NCBI GenBank assembly: GCA_963942565.1 | Contig: OZ012686.1 | Coordinates: forward strand, 12,900,903 to 12,964,902 | Origin: Maea johnstoni | Lineage: Eukaryota; Annelida; Polychaeta; Spionida; Magelonidae | Direction: 5' to 3' | DNA length: 64,000 nt | Shown: in pieces, positions 30,487 to 40,731 of the stretch | Numbering within the stretch: position 1 is the first letter of the stretch | Layout of the letters: each line of letters opens with the position of its first letter | Position numbers and translations under genes: made by a program | Notes under the pieces: model-generated | What the model was told of the DNA's origin: nothing | Seen by the model: only the letters and a program-made list of their open reading frames with translations | Databases searched by the model: none

Positions 30487-31610
30487 GGTGCTTCAGTACA
30501 CGGGGGGCCACGATCTCTTTTCAATTGGCCGCAGACGAAGTCCAGCCGTCTCGACCGCAGACATTCCACTTGTAAGCCAGGGCTCGTTTTTTCAACACAT
30601 TCATGCCAGTGAGCCTGAACACTGACCTGCTTATAACCTTGTGATCAGAGCAATTGTAAAAATATTCAAAAGAGAACTGTTGGTCGAAGTTAATTACAAC
30701 TGTATAAGAACCGTAGATAAATGAAATAATATTTCTTTTCCAAGCCCTATTATTGTACGGCCGAACCTAAGTTTATTTTGGGTCACATATAACATCATTC
30801 TTATTTTTTAAACATTGAAATCTACTGCATCAAATAATTTGGAGTGGTTAAAAATCAAATACGAGAAGAGAGATTCAGGAGAAATGATCCGTTGTGTGCG
30901 CATCCTAAGCAAATACTAGTAGGTCACTCGCAATGTCAAACAACCTGGAGTCTAATAGTCAAACAACATTTGGTTTACTGTTGCATAAAACGAACGCAAG
31001 TGACTGACAGTGGAAACACTAGATGGCAGCACCAACCTGATACACACGTGTGCTGTTTTGGAAATTTGAGATAAACAACAACTCGAAATTCCAGTTTTAT
31101 TGACGTATGATGTATGTTACATCACTGTGCACAGGCATACCACAATAGTGAATAGTGAGGCATTCGTTTACTCGAGTATGGAGTGATGTAGCGTGTCGTA
31201 CGACAGTGCAGGTAATGCAAATGGCGACCGAATCAGTGATTATACTACACTTGGTCACTTCAGGCATGAACTGTATAGAGTTGGCAGCATGATATGAGTT
31301 TATTTTGCGGTATGCCTGTGGGTATGATTACAAACAAACCCACATTGGATTTCAAAAACCTTACTGTTGCATAATTTAGTCGTCAAATCTAAACGTTTGG
31401 ATGTTGTAATTTTCCCTTTATTTTGATCAATATTTTCGTTTGTTTTGCACTATCCAGCAGTTTAATGTTATGGTTTTCATGCAGGTTGGGTGTCTTCGTG
31501 CTCTGCACCTATGAATTATATAGACCCTCTGATATGATGGGCATACAGCCTGGTACAGGCTGTATTCTAGGGAAGTCGGTTAACACTCTTTAAGCCCCTA
31601 CTGAAGCACC
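30487..31610. mobile_element. 1.12-kb TTAA-flanked non-autonomous DNA transposon
   Basis: TTAA (30483-30486) then GGTGCTTCAGTACACGGGG. The right end, reversed, is GGTGCTTCAGTAGGGGCTTA before TTAA 31611-31614. The inverted ends match for 12 bases, then loosely. The 1124-bp interior is unlike families A and B. Open frames inside (for example 30844-31074) show no transposase motif. TTAA targets occur in piggyBac and Kolobok; the GGTG start leaves both open. Confidence 0.65.
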
Positions 31611-31614
31611 TTAA

Positions 31615-31823
31615 TTGACTCATACAAGTGGTATCAGTTGCTTAACCAGTTAGCTGAGGTATGGCTTCATAACGTCACACATGGGAATTATAGACCTTTA
31701 GTCTAAGCTTTTTCTATGATTGACCAACTTTTAAAAGGTTTGCCGTATATCTCACAGAGAGAGTTGTAGACTAAGCGACAGGTTTCATTTTTAGAAGGCA
31801 TTATCCTATACTGTAAACCTTGT
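31615..31823. other. Unique spacer
   Basis: No feature recognised. Confidence 0.4.
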
Positions 31824-31886
31824 TAATTTTACCAGGAACTATTTATTTGAAATTATATATTCAAATATATAGTTCCTGATTTTACA
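31824..31886. repeat. Small foldback with CAGGAACTAT ends
   Basis: CCAGGAACTATTTATTTGAA faces TTCAAATATATAGTTCCTGA across a short AT loop. The same family as 25774-25822. Confidence 0.65.
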
Positions 31887-32780
31887 CATAAAAAGTAATA
31901 AATATGTACAGAACATAAACCATTGTTTACATAAAAGAAAACAGAGATTTTACATTAAGGAAAAAACTCATAACATACAGGAATTCTGAAACAGAGGAAG
32001 ACAAAACCGACATTAGTGCTATATAAACAGATTAACATAAGGGATGTTGGATGGAAAACAAATTATACACCACTAACTGTCTATAGTAACGTAGAGTATA
32101 CTTTATAACATAAAAGCTGCAGGAGTCGTAGGTTAGTCTAAATTACCACTAGTCTATCATGCATTTCCGATACATATCTAGTCATTTCCGTTCTACATGC
32201 TATCAGGTCAGCATGTTGTACTTAACTAGTATATGGATATGCATCCAAATAATATTGCACAGTTTACTAAATGCTGACTTCCTGGGTGTGCAAAGTATGC
32301 ATTAATTAAACCGCAGCAATATTTACACAGTATTCAGTATCTGAGGATCCTGTATGTACATGCATTTCTTAAACATTTGAATATCATTATTTTTTTTCAT
32401 TAACCTTACTTTGAAATGAAGATTTCAGGTATCTGAGAGAGTGAAGTATGGAACAGGACAGGTTGTCTTTAGTTTCAACCTCATGTTATGAAAAGATATG
32501 CCTTCCCTATAAATGTAGGTTTTCCCTAGATAAGGTCAATAAAATGCAATATGCAATAGTCAACCTTATACAATGAAATACATTTTAGACAATAAAGGCA
32601 CCAATTTCTATATTTTGGGGCATCAGATGTTCACAATATATCCAGCTAGCAACTGGTATTCTTTAATTCATTGAAGAAAAGCTAAATAGTCTCAATTTAG
32701 TGGAAACTATATTTAGATTAGTCTATTCGTTCATATTCTTGAAATTGAAGTTTTTTGAAGTTTTTCACAAAAAAGTCCTG
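31887..32780. other. AT-rich unique DNA
   Basis: No gene or repeat family recognised. Confidence 0.4.
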
Positions 32781-32845
32781 TTGTGTGATTTCTTAGGGTT
32801 TTGGTGACCAAATGATGCCCAAACACTGTAGTGGCTAAGACCCGG
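32781..32845. mobile_element. hAT-type MITE type C, right-end fragment
   Basis: CTTAGGGTTTTGGTGACC, AAATGATGCCCAAACACTGT and GTGGCTAAGACCC match the terminal part of type C. The rest of the element is missing. Confidence 0.55.
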
Positions 32846-33335
32846 AATAAGGGTTAAAAGTAAGTTATACACCTGACTGCACTTGTAGGGTTAATGGATT
32901 AATTGAATTTCACTTATGCAAGAGTCTCTGTGCTCTGTGCGTTGTCATTACGCTTGGTCTCCTGGGCTGTGTCCAGGTCCTTGAAACAGGCACAGGGTTG
33001 CTGGGTGGGTTTAGGGTGCTGGGAACCCTACTTAGGGTATGGCCAGGAAGGGTCTTTATGGTTTCAGTGTGGGAAAATAGAGCCACCTTTCACTGTGAGC
33101 CAAGATACTAAATATTGTAGTTTGACGTCAACCCATGGCATATAACATTCACATGAGATGGAGGGAGACAAAATTTAACCCATAGACCATATATACAACC
33201 AAGAGCTTTTGTTATAAAAGGTGATGTGGACTGGAGCTCTATCTAACCCATAGACCACATCGACTCACAAGTTTAAATAGGAGAGGTAACTTTTATCCAT
33301 GGAACGCATCTAACATGTCATTTTAGAAAGGTCAG
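32846..33335. other. Unique DNA
   Basis: No gene recognised. ACCCATAGACCA recurs at about 33179 and 33245 in a weakly repeated context. Confidence 0.35.
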
Positions 33336-33337
33336 TA

Positions 33338-33514
33338 CAGGTGAACTTGGATATGACGGACCCAATGGGACCAGGAAAATTGGTCCGTCATATGCAAAAT
33401 CTGTCGTATACATATGACGAATACTTGATATGCATCGGACTGGGACCAAGCATATTGTCTGTCATATGCAAAAATCCGTCGTACAGTGGTCCGTCATATA
33501 TCCAAGTTCACTTG
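33338..33514. mobile_element. pogo-like MITE
   Basis: TA (33336-33337) then CAGGTGAACTTGGATATGAC and GGACC. The right end, reversed, is CAAGTGAACTTGGATATATG and ACGGACC before TA 33515-33516. Ends match over about 25 bp with one 2-base indel. Inside, CCGTCATATGCAAAA occurs twice. CAGGTGAAC-type ends with TA flanks fit pogo/Tigger-like elements. 177 bp, no ORF. Confidence 0.8.
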
Positions 33515-33516
33515 TA

Positions 33517-33809
33517 TTGGTTGGAGCTTTAACTAAGTTCACACAATGCCTACCTATCATTAGAGGAGGTGATAGATCTCAGTTTAACCCATTAAACCAA
33601 ACAATATTGATATGGAACATAGCATTCTTCTAATAGTAGAAATGGATACTCAGATAGTCAACTGGCTTTACCACAGATTAGCTTTTATTCTATGGTTTAA
33701 TTGAATTAAGCTTTTTTATGTTCTGGTCTCTATCTTTTGCTTATGACATGATGTAAGTTGTGTGGCTGATTAAAGATGGAGCCATGAGTGGTCACCCTTA
33801 TTAGCTCGA
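33517..33809. other. Unique spacer
   Basis: No feature recognised. Confidence 0.4.
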
Positions 33810-34115
33810 ACCAAGCAACTGGAAAGATCTCACTGTGGCCACCTGGTGAGCAATATCAAAACTAAATCAGGGTAGACTCTTTTTTGAGTTTGTAAACTAA
33901 TCAGATTAGACATAAAAAAAAGGCCTGGCCTTGGGCTAGACTAGATTAGTTTAAGTAGCTAACCAAACAGCTGGATAGATATCTTCTGGTGGCCACCTGG
34001 TGAGCAGTTTCAGAACTAAAATAAGGTGGAGTCACTTTTGAGTTAGTATAATTTTCAGGTTTATAGATATGAAAAGAAGGAAAGTATCTGTCCTAAGGCT
34101 AGACAAGTCTAACAA
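33810..34115 (+). repeat. Tandem duplication, 154-bp period, with CTCF-like cores
   Basis: GGCCACCTGGTGAGCA occurs at 33837 and 33991. The flanking text is similar in both units (ACTGGAAAGATCTCACTGT versus GCTGGATAGATATCTTCTGG; then CAGAACTAAAATAAGG and TTTTGAGTT). The unit carries GCCACCTGGTGAGC, whose complement resembles a CTCF core. Confidence 0.6.
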
Positions 34116-34295
34116 GTGAATGATTTGCAAGTTGGTTTTTATCCAACTCTACTGTCTACTGTCTACTGATACCTTAGATTCATCTTCTTTATTATTTACC
34201 TGTCTGTTCATCCAAACTTCCTCGCTACCTCATGAAGTCTGGCTCCATTCAGCCCTCATGACTCATCTAAACACAATTTACTGACTTTACCTGTG

Positions 34296-34509
34296 TTAAC
34301 CCTTCCAATGCTGAGGCTACTTTCATCCAAAGCACAAAAACGCAAAATATTTTGAAAACCATCAAAACCCTGTCATGTTGGTATTCATTGGATAGCTCTC
34401 GCCGAGTGCTTTCATATGAGTACCCATTTGCCAGGGTTTCAGTCAATTTTAAGGTTTTTCGCATTATTTTGGTATTGGCCAAATTAGCCAGCAGCAGTAT
34501 AAGGGTTAT
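34296..34509 (-). mobile_element. TTAA-A MITE
   Basis: TTAACCCTTCCAATGCTGAG to AGCAGCAGTATAAGGGTTAT; the right TTAA has become TTAT. The hairpin region is mutated (GAGTGCTTTCATATGAGTAC), but CCCTGTCATGTTGGTATTCA and CAGGGTTTCAGTCA are intact. Confidence 0.82.
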
Positions 34510-34687
34510 CACAATACTCAGCTAGAGGTACTCGGGCATACATGACATTATGGAGCATATAATTCACATATTAAGGCGATGTTATTACACATTAATTATG
34601 CTGCATCACATTCGCAACCTGGTTTATATGAGTCATAGTAATGCAAATGTATCTTACAGTATGAAGTCTGCCATGTAGCAGGTATAC

Positions 34688-34911
34688 TTTAATGCTAATA
34701 GAGTTCCTCCATAAAGTATCGTCTGGACCTAATATGCAATTGAAAATAACATGAATTGAGAAAGATTTTACAAAATGTTTGAAGAGGAGTTGTTGGTTAT
34801 GATATAAATAAACATTTCTCCATCAAATATTTTCCTAACTCTGCTTATACCTGCAAGATTCCATCAAAATTGCCTGGCTGCTTTTGCTCGCTGTGAGCAA
34901 TAATGGATTAA
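34688..34911 (-). mobile_element. TTAA-B MITE, left end damaged
   Basis: TTTAATGCTAATAGAGTTCC, ATCGTCTGGACCTAATATGC, a diverged copy of the paired core, then GTGAGCAATAATGGATTAA. The left TTAACCCA tip is missing. Confidence 0.72.
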
Positions 34912-34935
34912 TAAATTTTGCTCAAAAGGGGGGTC

Positions 34936-35160
34936 TGATCTGATAGCTGAGTGGTCTATGGCATTGCCGCTGACTGCTTACTGTCTCTCACCGCTGCCTT
35001 GGTCTGAATCCTGCTCAAGGCATGTAAGAAAGTTGGCAGTGACTACAGGTTAGACTGTTGTTTCCTTGGTTCTGGTTTTGTACACCATTCAACACCTGGC
35101 TAGGTAAGATTTAGCCAGAAAAGTGGCAATATATGAAATCCAATTGCAATCCAAATTAGT
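34936..35160 (+). mobile_element. tRNA-derived SINE
   Basis: A-box-like TAGCTGAGTGG at 34944-34954, B-box-like GGTCTGAATC at 35001-35010, then AAGAAAGTTGGCAGTGACTA. A degraded tail is recognisable by ACACCTGGCTAGG and TTAGCCAGAAAAGTGGCAAT. It lies only about 25 bp after the TTAA-B copy. Confidence 0.7.
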
Positions 35161-35195
35161 GAGATTTTGGTAATTTCTCAGCTACAGTTGTGAGG

Positions 35196-35496
35196 CATAG
35201 TCTTAGCCAGCATTTGGGCTTCATTTGGACACCCAAACCCTCAAAAAACCCTCAGGACACCCACATTGTTTTGTGAGAAATTTCTGAAAATGTAGTTTTC
35301 AAGCATAAAATTGAATTATTTTTAACATAAATAAAATAACCATGCTATTGTATAAAGATATCATGCCTTATTTCAATAAGTAAAGTAAATGTTTATGCTT
35401 GTAATTGTCATCTTCATTTGAAAATAGGATGCCCAATAATTTTACGATCATCAATTTTGGCACCCAATTTCTAAATCCTGGCATCCTAAAACCCTG
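35196..35496. mobile_element. hAT-type MITE type C
   Basis: 301 bp from CATAGTCTTAGCCAGCATTT to CTGGCATCCTAAAACCCTG. Flanks TTGTGAGG (35188-35195) and TTGTAAGG (35497-35504) match at 7 of 8. Confidence 0.85.
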
Positions 35497-35689
35497 TTGT
35501 AAGGTAGTGTTAGGTATTATGCTTCATTGGCCCTGAGGGCTACTGTACATACTAGACCAGGATGTAGTGGTCTAATGGAAACCTCCCACAGATATCAGTG
35601 TTGGCCCTTTTCCCATATTTGTGTTATGAGTTACCCTTCTGGACAGGTGTTGGCTTGATCTATCGTATTTATGACAATAACTACGGATT

Positions 35690-35873
35690 GGAGGTCTTAG
35701 CCAGGATTTAGAGACTGGGTGCCCAAAATTGGCAATTGTGTAAATTCTTATAATTTCTATTATATGCTTGAAATAGACATATTGAGTAATCCTTCTCAAA
35801 TCAATTTGGGTGTTTTAAGGGGTGATTTTGAGGGTTTGGGTGTCAAAATGACGCCCTGCTTGTTAAGACTATG
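35690..35873. mobile_element. hAT-type MITE type C, internally deleted
   Basis: GGTCTTAGCCAGGATTTAGA at the left and TTTTGAGGGTTTGGGTGTC, then CTTGTTAAGACTATG, at the right. Only 184 bp, so about 130 bp of interior is gone. Opposite orientation to the copy at 35196. Confidence 0.7.
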
Positions 35874-35892
35874 GAATGGAGTATATTCCTCT

Positions 35893-36067
35893 TTTAACTC
35901 TTACCTCTTGATCAATGTGTACAAGGCATTTTACAGAAATTATTTAAAGGAGAAGGGTTTATCATCAGAACCAATCCTCCACTCTCCTTTGAATATTTTG
36001 CGAATTAATGCTCAATTGAAATATGATATTTTTTTCTGAAGTCTGAATGTCTGGTACTTCGACTTAA
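35893..36067 (+). mobile_element. Probable TTAA-B relic
   Basis: TTAA at 35893-35896, ATTTAAAGGAGAAGGGTTTA paired with ACTCTCCTTTGAATATTTTG, and TTAA at 36064-36067, shared with the following A copy. The sequence between is diverged. Confidence 0.45.
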
Positions 36068-36277
36068 CCCTTATACTGCTGGTGGGTAATTTGATCAATA
36101 CAAACTAATGTGAAAAAAGCTGAAAAATTACCAAAACCCTGGCAAATGGGTACTCATCTGAAAGTACTCGATGAGAGCTTTCCAATGAATACCAAGATGA
36201 TAGGGTTTAGATGATTTTCAAAGATTTTTGAGTTCTTGTGCCTTAGACAAAAGTAGTCTCTGCATTGAAAGGGTTAA
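36064..36277 (+). mobile_element. TTAA-A MITE
   Basis: TTAACCCTTATACTGCTGGT to GCATTGAAAGGGTTAA. The family hairpin is GTACTCATCTGAAAGTAC with one change. 214 bp. Confidence 0.85.
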
Positions 36278-36405
36278 TTGTCATTGAGATATCATAGGAA
36301 CGCTTTTGCCCTGGTGCCAAAGTGTTCACAGCTGAAGTTTCTCTCTACACTGATCCCTGGTTGTCACAGGGGTTTCCTTATCCTACTTTATCAAGGTAGT
36401 GCTTT

Positions 36406-36759
36406 TATATTGTTGGGACGATCATCGATTATAATCGATAATCAATCGTTTGCCTCTCTGATTCTGATTAATCGATTACGAAACTGGCAATCGATATAAA
36501 TCGGAAAAGGTGACACCTAGTGGCAAAACATAGAACTAAATGACAGACAAGTTGAAACTAAGCTCCAAAAACACTTCAAAACAAAGTTAAGGTAGGTGCT
36601 AATAGCAAGTAATTGTCATAGACTATCACTTATTATTAGGCTCTATACCTCTAGTACCCAATTACTGCAAAAGTGCGAAGAACTGATTATGATCGATAAT
36701 CGATCGGTTGGCTGCAACTTTTTATCGATCATGAAATTTCAACCGATTCCCAACCCTAT
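36406..36759. mobile_element. hAT-type MITE (TATTGTTGGGA / ATAGGGTTGGGA ends)
   Basis: 354 bp. Flanks AGTGCTTT (36398-36405) and AGTGCTTG (36760-36767) match at 7 of 8. Both ends run into clustered ATCGAT and AATCGATTA repeats, a pattern well known in animal hAT elements starting TAGGGTTGGG. No ORF. Confidence 0.75.
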
Positions 36760-36769
36760 AGTGCTTGCT

Positions 36770-38130
36770 TCATTAGGTCCCAAAAATCTTGATCACCTGA
36801 GTAGGGTATGTATATACAGGTAACCACTGACGCAAACACTCAGGTGTGGTAAACTGATTGCTTTCTTGGCTCGCTGTTCGAGGGAGCTGTGATAAAGGAG
36901 CTGGTTAAAAGCCAATCAGGCCAGGGAGCTGATTTAGTTGTCACCTGGTCCCTGTGTCCAGCTGTAGCGGTCAGTGATAGATGACCACTAAGGGCACGGT
37001 GTAGCAAACACCGCTATTGGGACCTCATTACGGCTAAGTGGCCATTACCGAGCGCTCTCACTCCCTTCCTCGACCCTCTAGTAAGCGACGAATAAAAGCA
37101 AACCACGCAACGACACACTCATGAAAATAATTTGCCTAAAGGGAGGGGTAGTAGGTAGTGTTTGGGAATACCCAACCCTGAACAATCTGTATACCCGCAG
37201 TTAATGGCTGTCAAATGATTTTTCAATGTAGTTGTGTAGGATTATGTAAACGGGTAGTGTCTGAAAGGGCTGTGTACTTAAGCTGACTGGACACTGCTGA
37301 CCAGGAGTGACCAGTGGTATTGTTGACCAGTGACCGTTGATGAGAACTTGAGACGTGACTGCCTTAGTGAGATGTAAGCTTAAGTTGCACCGATGAATGG
37401 TAAGGCGGAATGCCAGCTTTGAGGATGCGCAATCTCTCTATGGGACCGGGACAGCGGTTACGACTCCTCTATTGTCCGAGCCATCTGCTCACCGCGCGGC
37501 CTGTCTGGACATTAACCACAACACCGACGTGTGAGCGCCGTGACTTTTGGTCAACAACCCTCCCCAATTCCCCCACCTACCCCTGTCTCCAGATTACCAC
37601 GATAAGCCCGCACCATACCTGTTTATTACACATTTGTCGCACCTGTTCAGGTACCCCTTTGAAGTCGGAAGTGACAGAGTTTGTTATGGAGGCCATTGAG
37701 AGAGTCGTTTTACGGAGTGCAAGATGGTGCCGGTTTTGTTCCAATTCAAATAGTCTGTTGGTTATTGGTCTAATTGGGCATCATGGATATCGGGGAGCAA
37801 TTCTCGCACATCCACATTGATTTTTCTTGAGTGGGCCCGGCTGGTGATGCCTTTTGCCATTGTGGAGAACAATACGGCAAAGAACATTCGTCTGGCTTGG
37901 CTGCATGGTGTCTGGGTGATGGTGGGTATCTGTAGCTTTTGATGACCCTACCTTTAATCAGTGGGGATGCGGGATCTTTCTGCTACAGGTGTTACAGGTA
38001 AATAAAGCTCATTAAAGCCTCGCGATGCCCTCCCTTCACTCCCACCTGGGACCAATAAAATACACACAATGCACATCCTCAAACAGCCAATAGAATCTTT
38101 GCAAACATCCTTTTTTCCTCCCAGTCATTG
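36770..38130. promoter_or_regulatory. GC-rich repeat-free island, candidate regulatory
   Basis: A long stretch without the local repeat families, with CAGGTGTGGTAA near 36841, AAGCCAATCAGGCC near 36910, TTTAGTTGTCACCTGG near 36932 and CGGTGTAGCAAACACCG (a hairpin) near 36998-37014. A 136-aa frame (37410-37820) has no domain and no splice context. A CNE cluster is the best reading; an unrecognised exon cannot be excluded. Confidence 0.35.
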
Positions 38131-39231
38131 AAATGACTCAAATCCCAATAGGTCATACAGAGCAAGTTGCTTTTTCAGAACCGATTGCTCATCAAAATCT
38201 TTACTTACTCTACAAACTAAAATTCACTAAAATAACCACATTTCAAGTCAGCAAAAGTAATTTTAGTCAATATTAAACTGATCTAGTTGGGCAATGTCTC
38301 TTAAATTTTAACTTACCATAGTCTTGTTTGGACTGGACTGGTAGCATTGAACCTTAAAGCTGAAAAGGGCACATTATCAAATATTGATTATTGTCTAATG
38401 TTCCTTGGCACGGGTGATTTAAAGGGTATTTGGGCAACTTCTAACATTCTCGGACCAGGCAGCAGATCCAGCATTTGGCCATTTTGTAATTGCACAAAAA
38501 AACACAAAAGAAACTTTCATATGTATAAGTAGACATATGCCAGATTTGTACTACCCTTTTAAGTTGGTACAATCATACAAATTACCCACATTGTTTCCTG
38601 AAAAAAAACTAGCTTGGTATACTCTAGGTACGGTGTAGTTGAAAGTGATTCAGATAAGAGCTAGGCTACACATGTATTTGGTTACAAGCCATGCTTCATG
38701 TCTGATGCCACGATAAAGCCACTGCTATCTAATTGATGATAAGGGATGTAAACTTCAAAGAACCTTGCAAACCTTTCAGCAATTACATGTATACATAAAA
38801 AAGTACACATGGGTACACATATACACAAAACCATTGTACTTTTAAATACAAGGGATCTAGAAAAAAAATGTGATATTTCAAACTTGGAAGTTTTTTTATC
38901 AATCAGATAAAGTTACACAACTTTACATATAAGAATTGTTTAATTCAAGTCATTTGCATATGTGTCTGGCAATCCAGGCCTTTTGCACATGAATGGATAA
39001 AAAACAGACACTGAATGAGAGTACCATACATACCTGAAAAAGGTCAGAGTTTAATTAGGGTTATCAGATTAACAAAAGCAATTAAGAAAAGATGAAAGTG
39101 GTAGTTTCTATTGGTTATTGAAAGAAGCCACTAAAACTTCTAAAAGATAAGAGACAAAAACTTATCATGGCACAGAATGATAAGCTTTAATAGTTTATAA
39201 TCTACTGATCTTAATCAAACAGGAACCTGAA
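38131..39231. other. AT-rich unique DNA
   Basis: No gene or repeat recognised. Confidence 0.4.
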
Positions 39232-39590
39232 TTAATCTATTCGCATCTGGAGTGTGCATATGGTCTGAATAGTTTCACCATAGTTCAACAACTAGTCTGT
39301 CTCATACTCTTTGCAAAATATTTGAAGAGTAATTATTAAACCCAACTCAAAGAACACCTTCCAGTTAGATAATTTACAAAATATTGCTTTATTACTAGTA
39401 TTAGGTTATTTCCATGAACATTTGACCTGGTATATGCTCATATGTGGGTATCTTAACTTGTTTATATCTGAAGTGCACAATTTGTTTGATAACTTTAAAT
39501 ATAGCTCATCAAATAGACTAATATTATTGAAAAAAAAAATCTGATCATATGTGTCAGATCTTGTGAATGCTTCAGATGTGAATGGGTTAA
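39232..39590. mobile_element. TTAA-flanked MITE, family F
   Basis: TTAATCTATTCGCATCTGGA, then GTGTGCATATGGTCTGAAT, at the left. The right end, reversed, is TTAACCCATTCACATCTGAA, then CACAAGATCTGACACATATG. Same ends as 16199-16411. The interior has a degenerate B-type core (AAAATATTTGAAGAG). Its right TTAA is also the left TTAA of the next element. Confidence 0.65.
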
Positions 39591-39783
39591 CCCATTAATG
39601 CTCAGAGCATCCAAAAACATTTTTTTGTAAATCATCTAAACCTTGTCATGTTAGCATTCATTTGAAAGCTCTTGCGGAATACTATCAGATACATATCCAT
39701 GTGTGCCAGGGTTTCAGTCATTTCTCTGCTTTTTGTCAGCTAGTTGTCTTGACCAAATTAGGCATCAGCAGGAAAAGGGTTAA
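39587..39783 (-). mobile_element. TTAA-A MITE, diverged
   Basis: TTAACCCATTAATGCTCAGA to GCATCAGCAGGAAAAGGGTTAA (ending 39783). ACCTTGTCATGTTAGCATTC and CAGGGTTTCAGTCATTTC identify family A in reverse. 197 bp, older than most copies. Confidence 0.7.
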
Positions 39784-39787
39784 TGGG

Positions 39788-40018
39788 TTAACCCATTAAT
39801 GCTTACAGCGGCCAAAACCAGCCTGACAATTTTGAAGAAATCTTTCAGGTGTTAGCACAATTGGCAAACTATTTGAAGAAGAAATGTTGATCAGAACATT
39901 ACCAACAACTCTCCTTTAGATATTTTGTAAAATAATTCCCCATTTAAAAGTTATTGTCAAAAGTATCATCGATCCAGACGACAATTTCTGGTTGAAGCCT
40001 TAAGCATTAATGGGTTAA
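39788..40018 (+). mobile_element. TTAA-B MITE
   Basis: TTAACCCATTAATGCTTACA to AAGCATTAATGGGTTAA, nearly perfect ends. The core arms are weak here, but CAACTCTCCTTTAGATATTT is clear. Only TGGG separates it from the TTAA of the A copy to its left. Confidence 0.9.
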
Positions 40019-40345
40019 GATAGAAATGCTCTGACAATAAATGGGATACTACCATTCGTGGCTCATCCCTGTAAGCTGGTTTCCCAGATCTGGTCATTAG
40101 ATAACCACAGAAGCCTATTTAATTAGTCTGCCGCATGCATTATAGATAGTATTTAAAAGCCGGCCCAGGTGGAGCCCGTAGTTTTATTGGTGGCCCGCTA
40201 AACATGTCAATGAGTTCCTGCTATGCTATGGGGCGATTAATCATACCGCACACGCTTTTCCCTGAATAGATCATGAAATATCAGAAAGTCATGCCGCATC
40301 GCGAGCAGCCAGCTTCATTGATAACTGCAGAATGCAGCAAAAGTA
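40019..40345. promoter_or_regulatory. Candidate enhancer island
   Basis: Repeat-free. It carries AACCACAG (RUNX-like, near 40095), TTTAATTAG (homeodomain-like, near 40109), TTTTATTGG (near 40182), GGCGATTAATCAT (near 40233) and TTGATAACTGC (GATA-like, near 40318). Motif evidence only. Confidence 0.33.
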
Positions 40346-40497
40346 CAATAGCTTATTGATCAATGTGGACTGAGTTGATTTACAGAACTATTTTTTTTTT
40401 CGTTCTTTGCTGGGATTGCTATACTAATTAAAAATCTTCATTATCAATCTTCAAAAAGGTTTTTGGACTTTTTAAAAAATTCTGTCCTTTTGATTTA

Positions 40498-40568
40498 ATA
40501 ATGATAGTAATGAAAATAGTAATAATAATAATATTAATGATAATGATGATAATAATAATAATAATAAT

Positions 40569-40612
<44 letters not shown>

Positions 40613-40662
40613 TAATTATGAAAATAATAATAGTAATAATAGTAATAAAAATAATGATGATG

Positions 40663-40700
<38 letters not shown>

Positions 40701-40731
40701 TATAATGATAATAATAATGATAGTATTTGAA
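40498..40731. repeat. Compound (AAT/GAT)n microsatellite
   Basis: About 230 bases of AAT triplets with GAT and AGT interruptions. The open frames on both strands are artefacts. Confidence 0.95.

Noticed and set aside
37410-37820. 136-aa plus-strand frame as a gene
   Set aside because: No recognisable domain, no splice sites in phase and no supporting composition; GC-rich DNA has fewer stops by chance.
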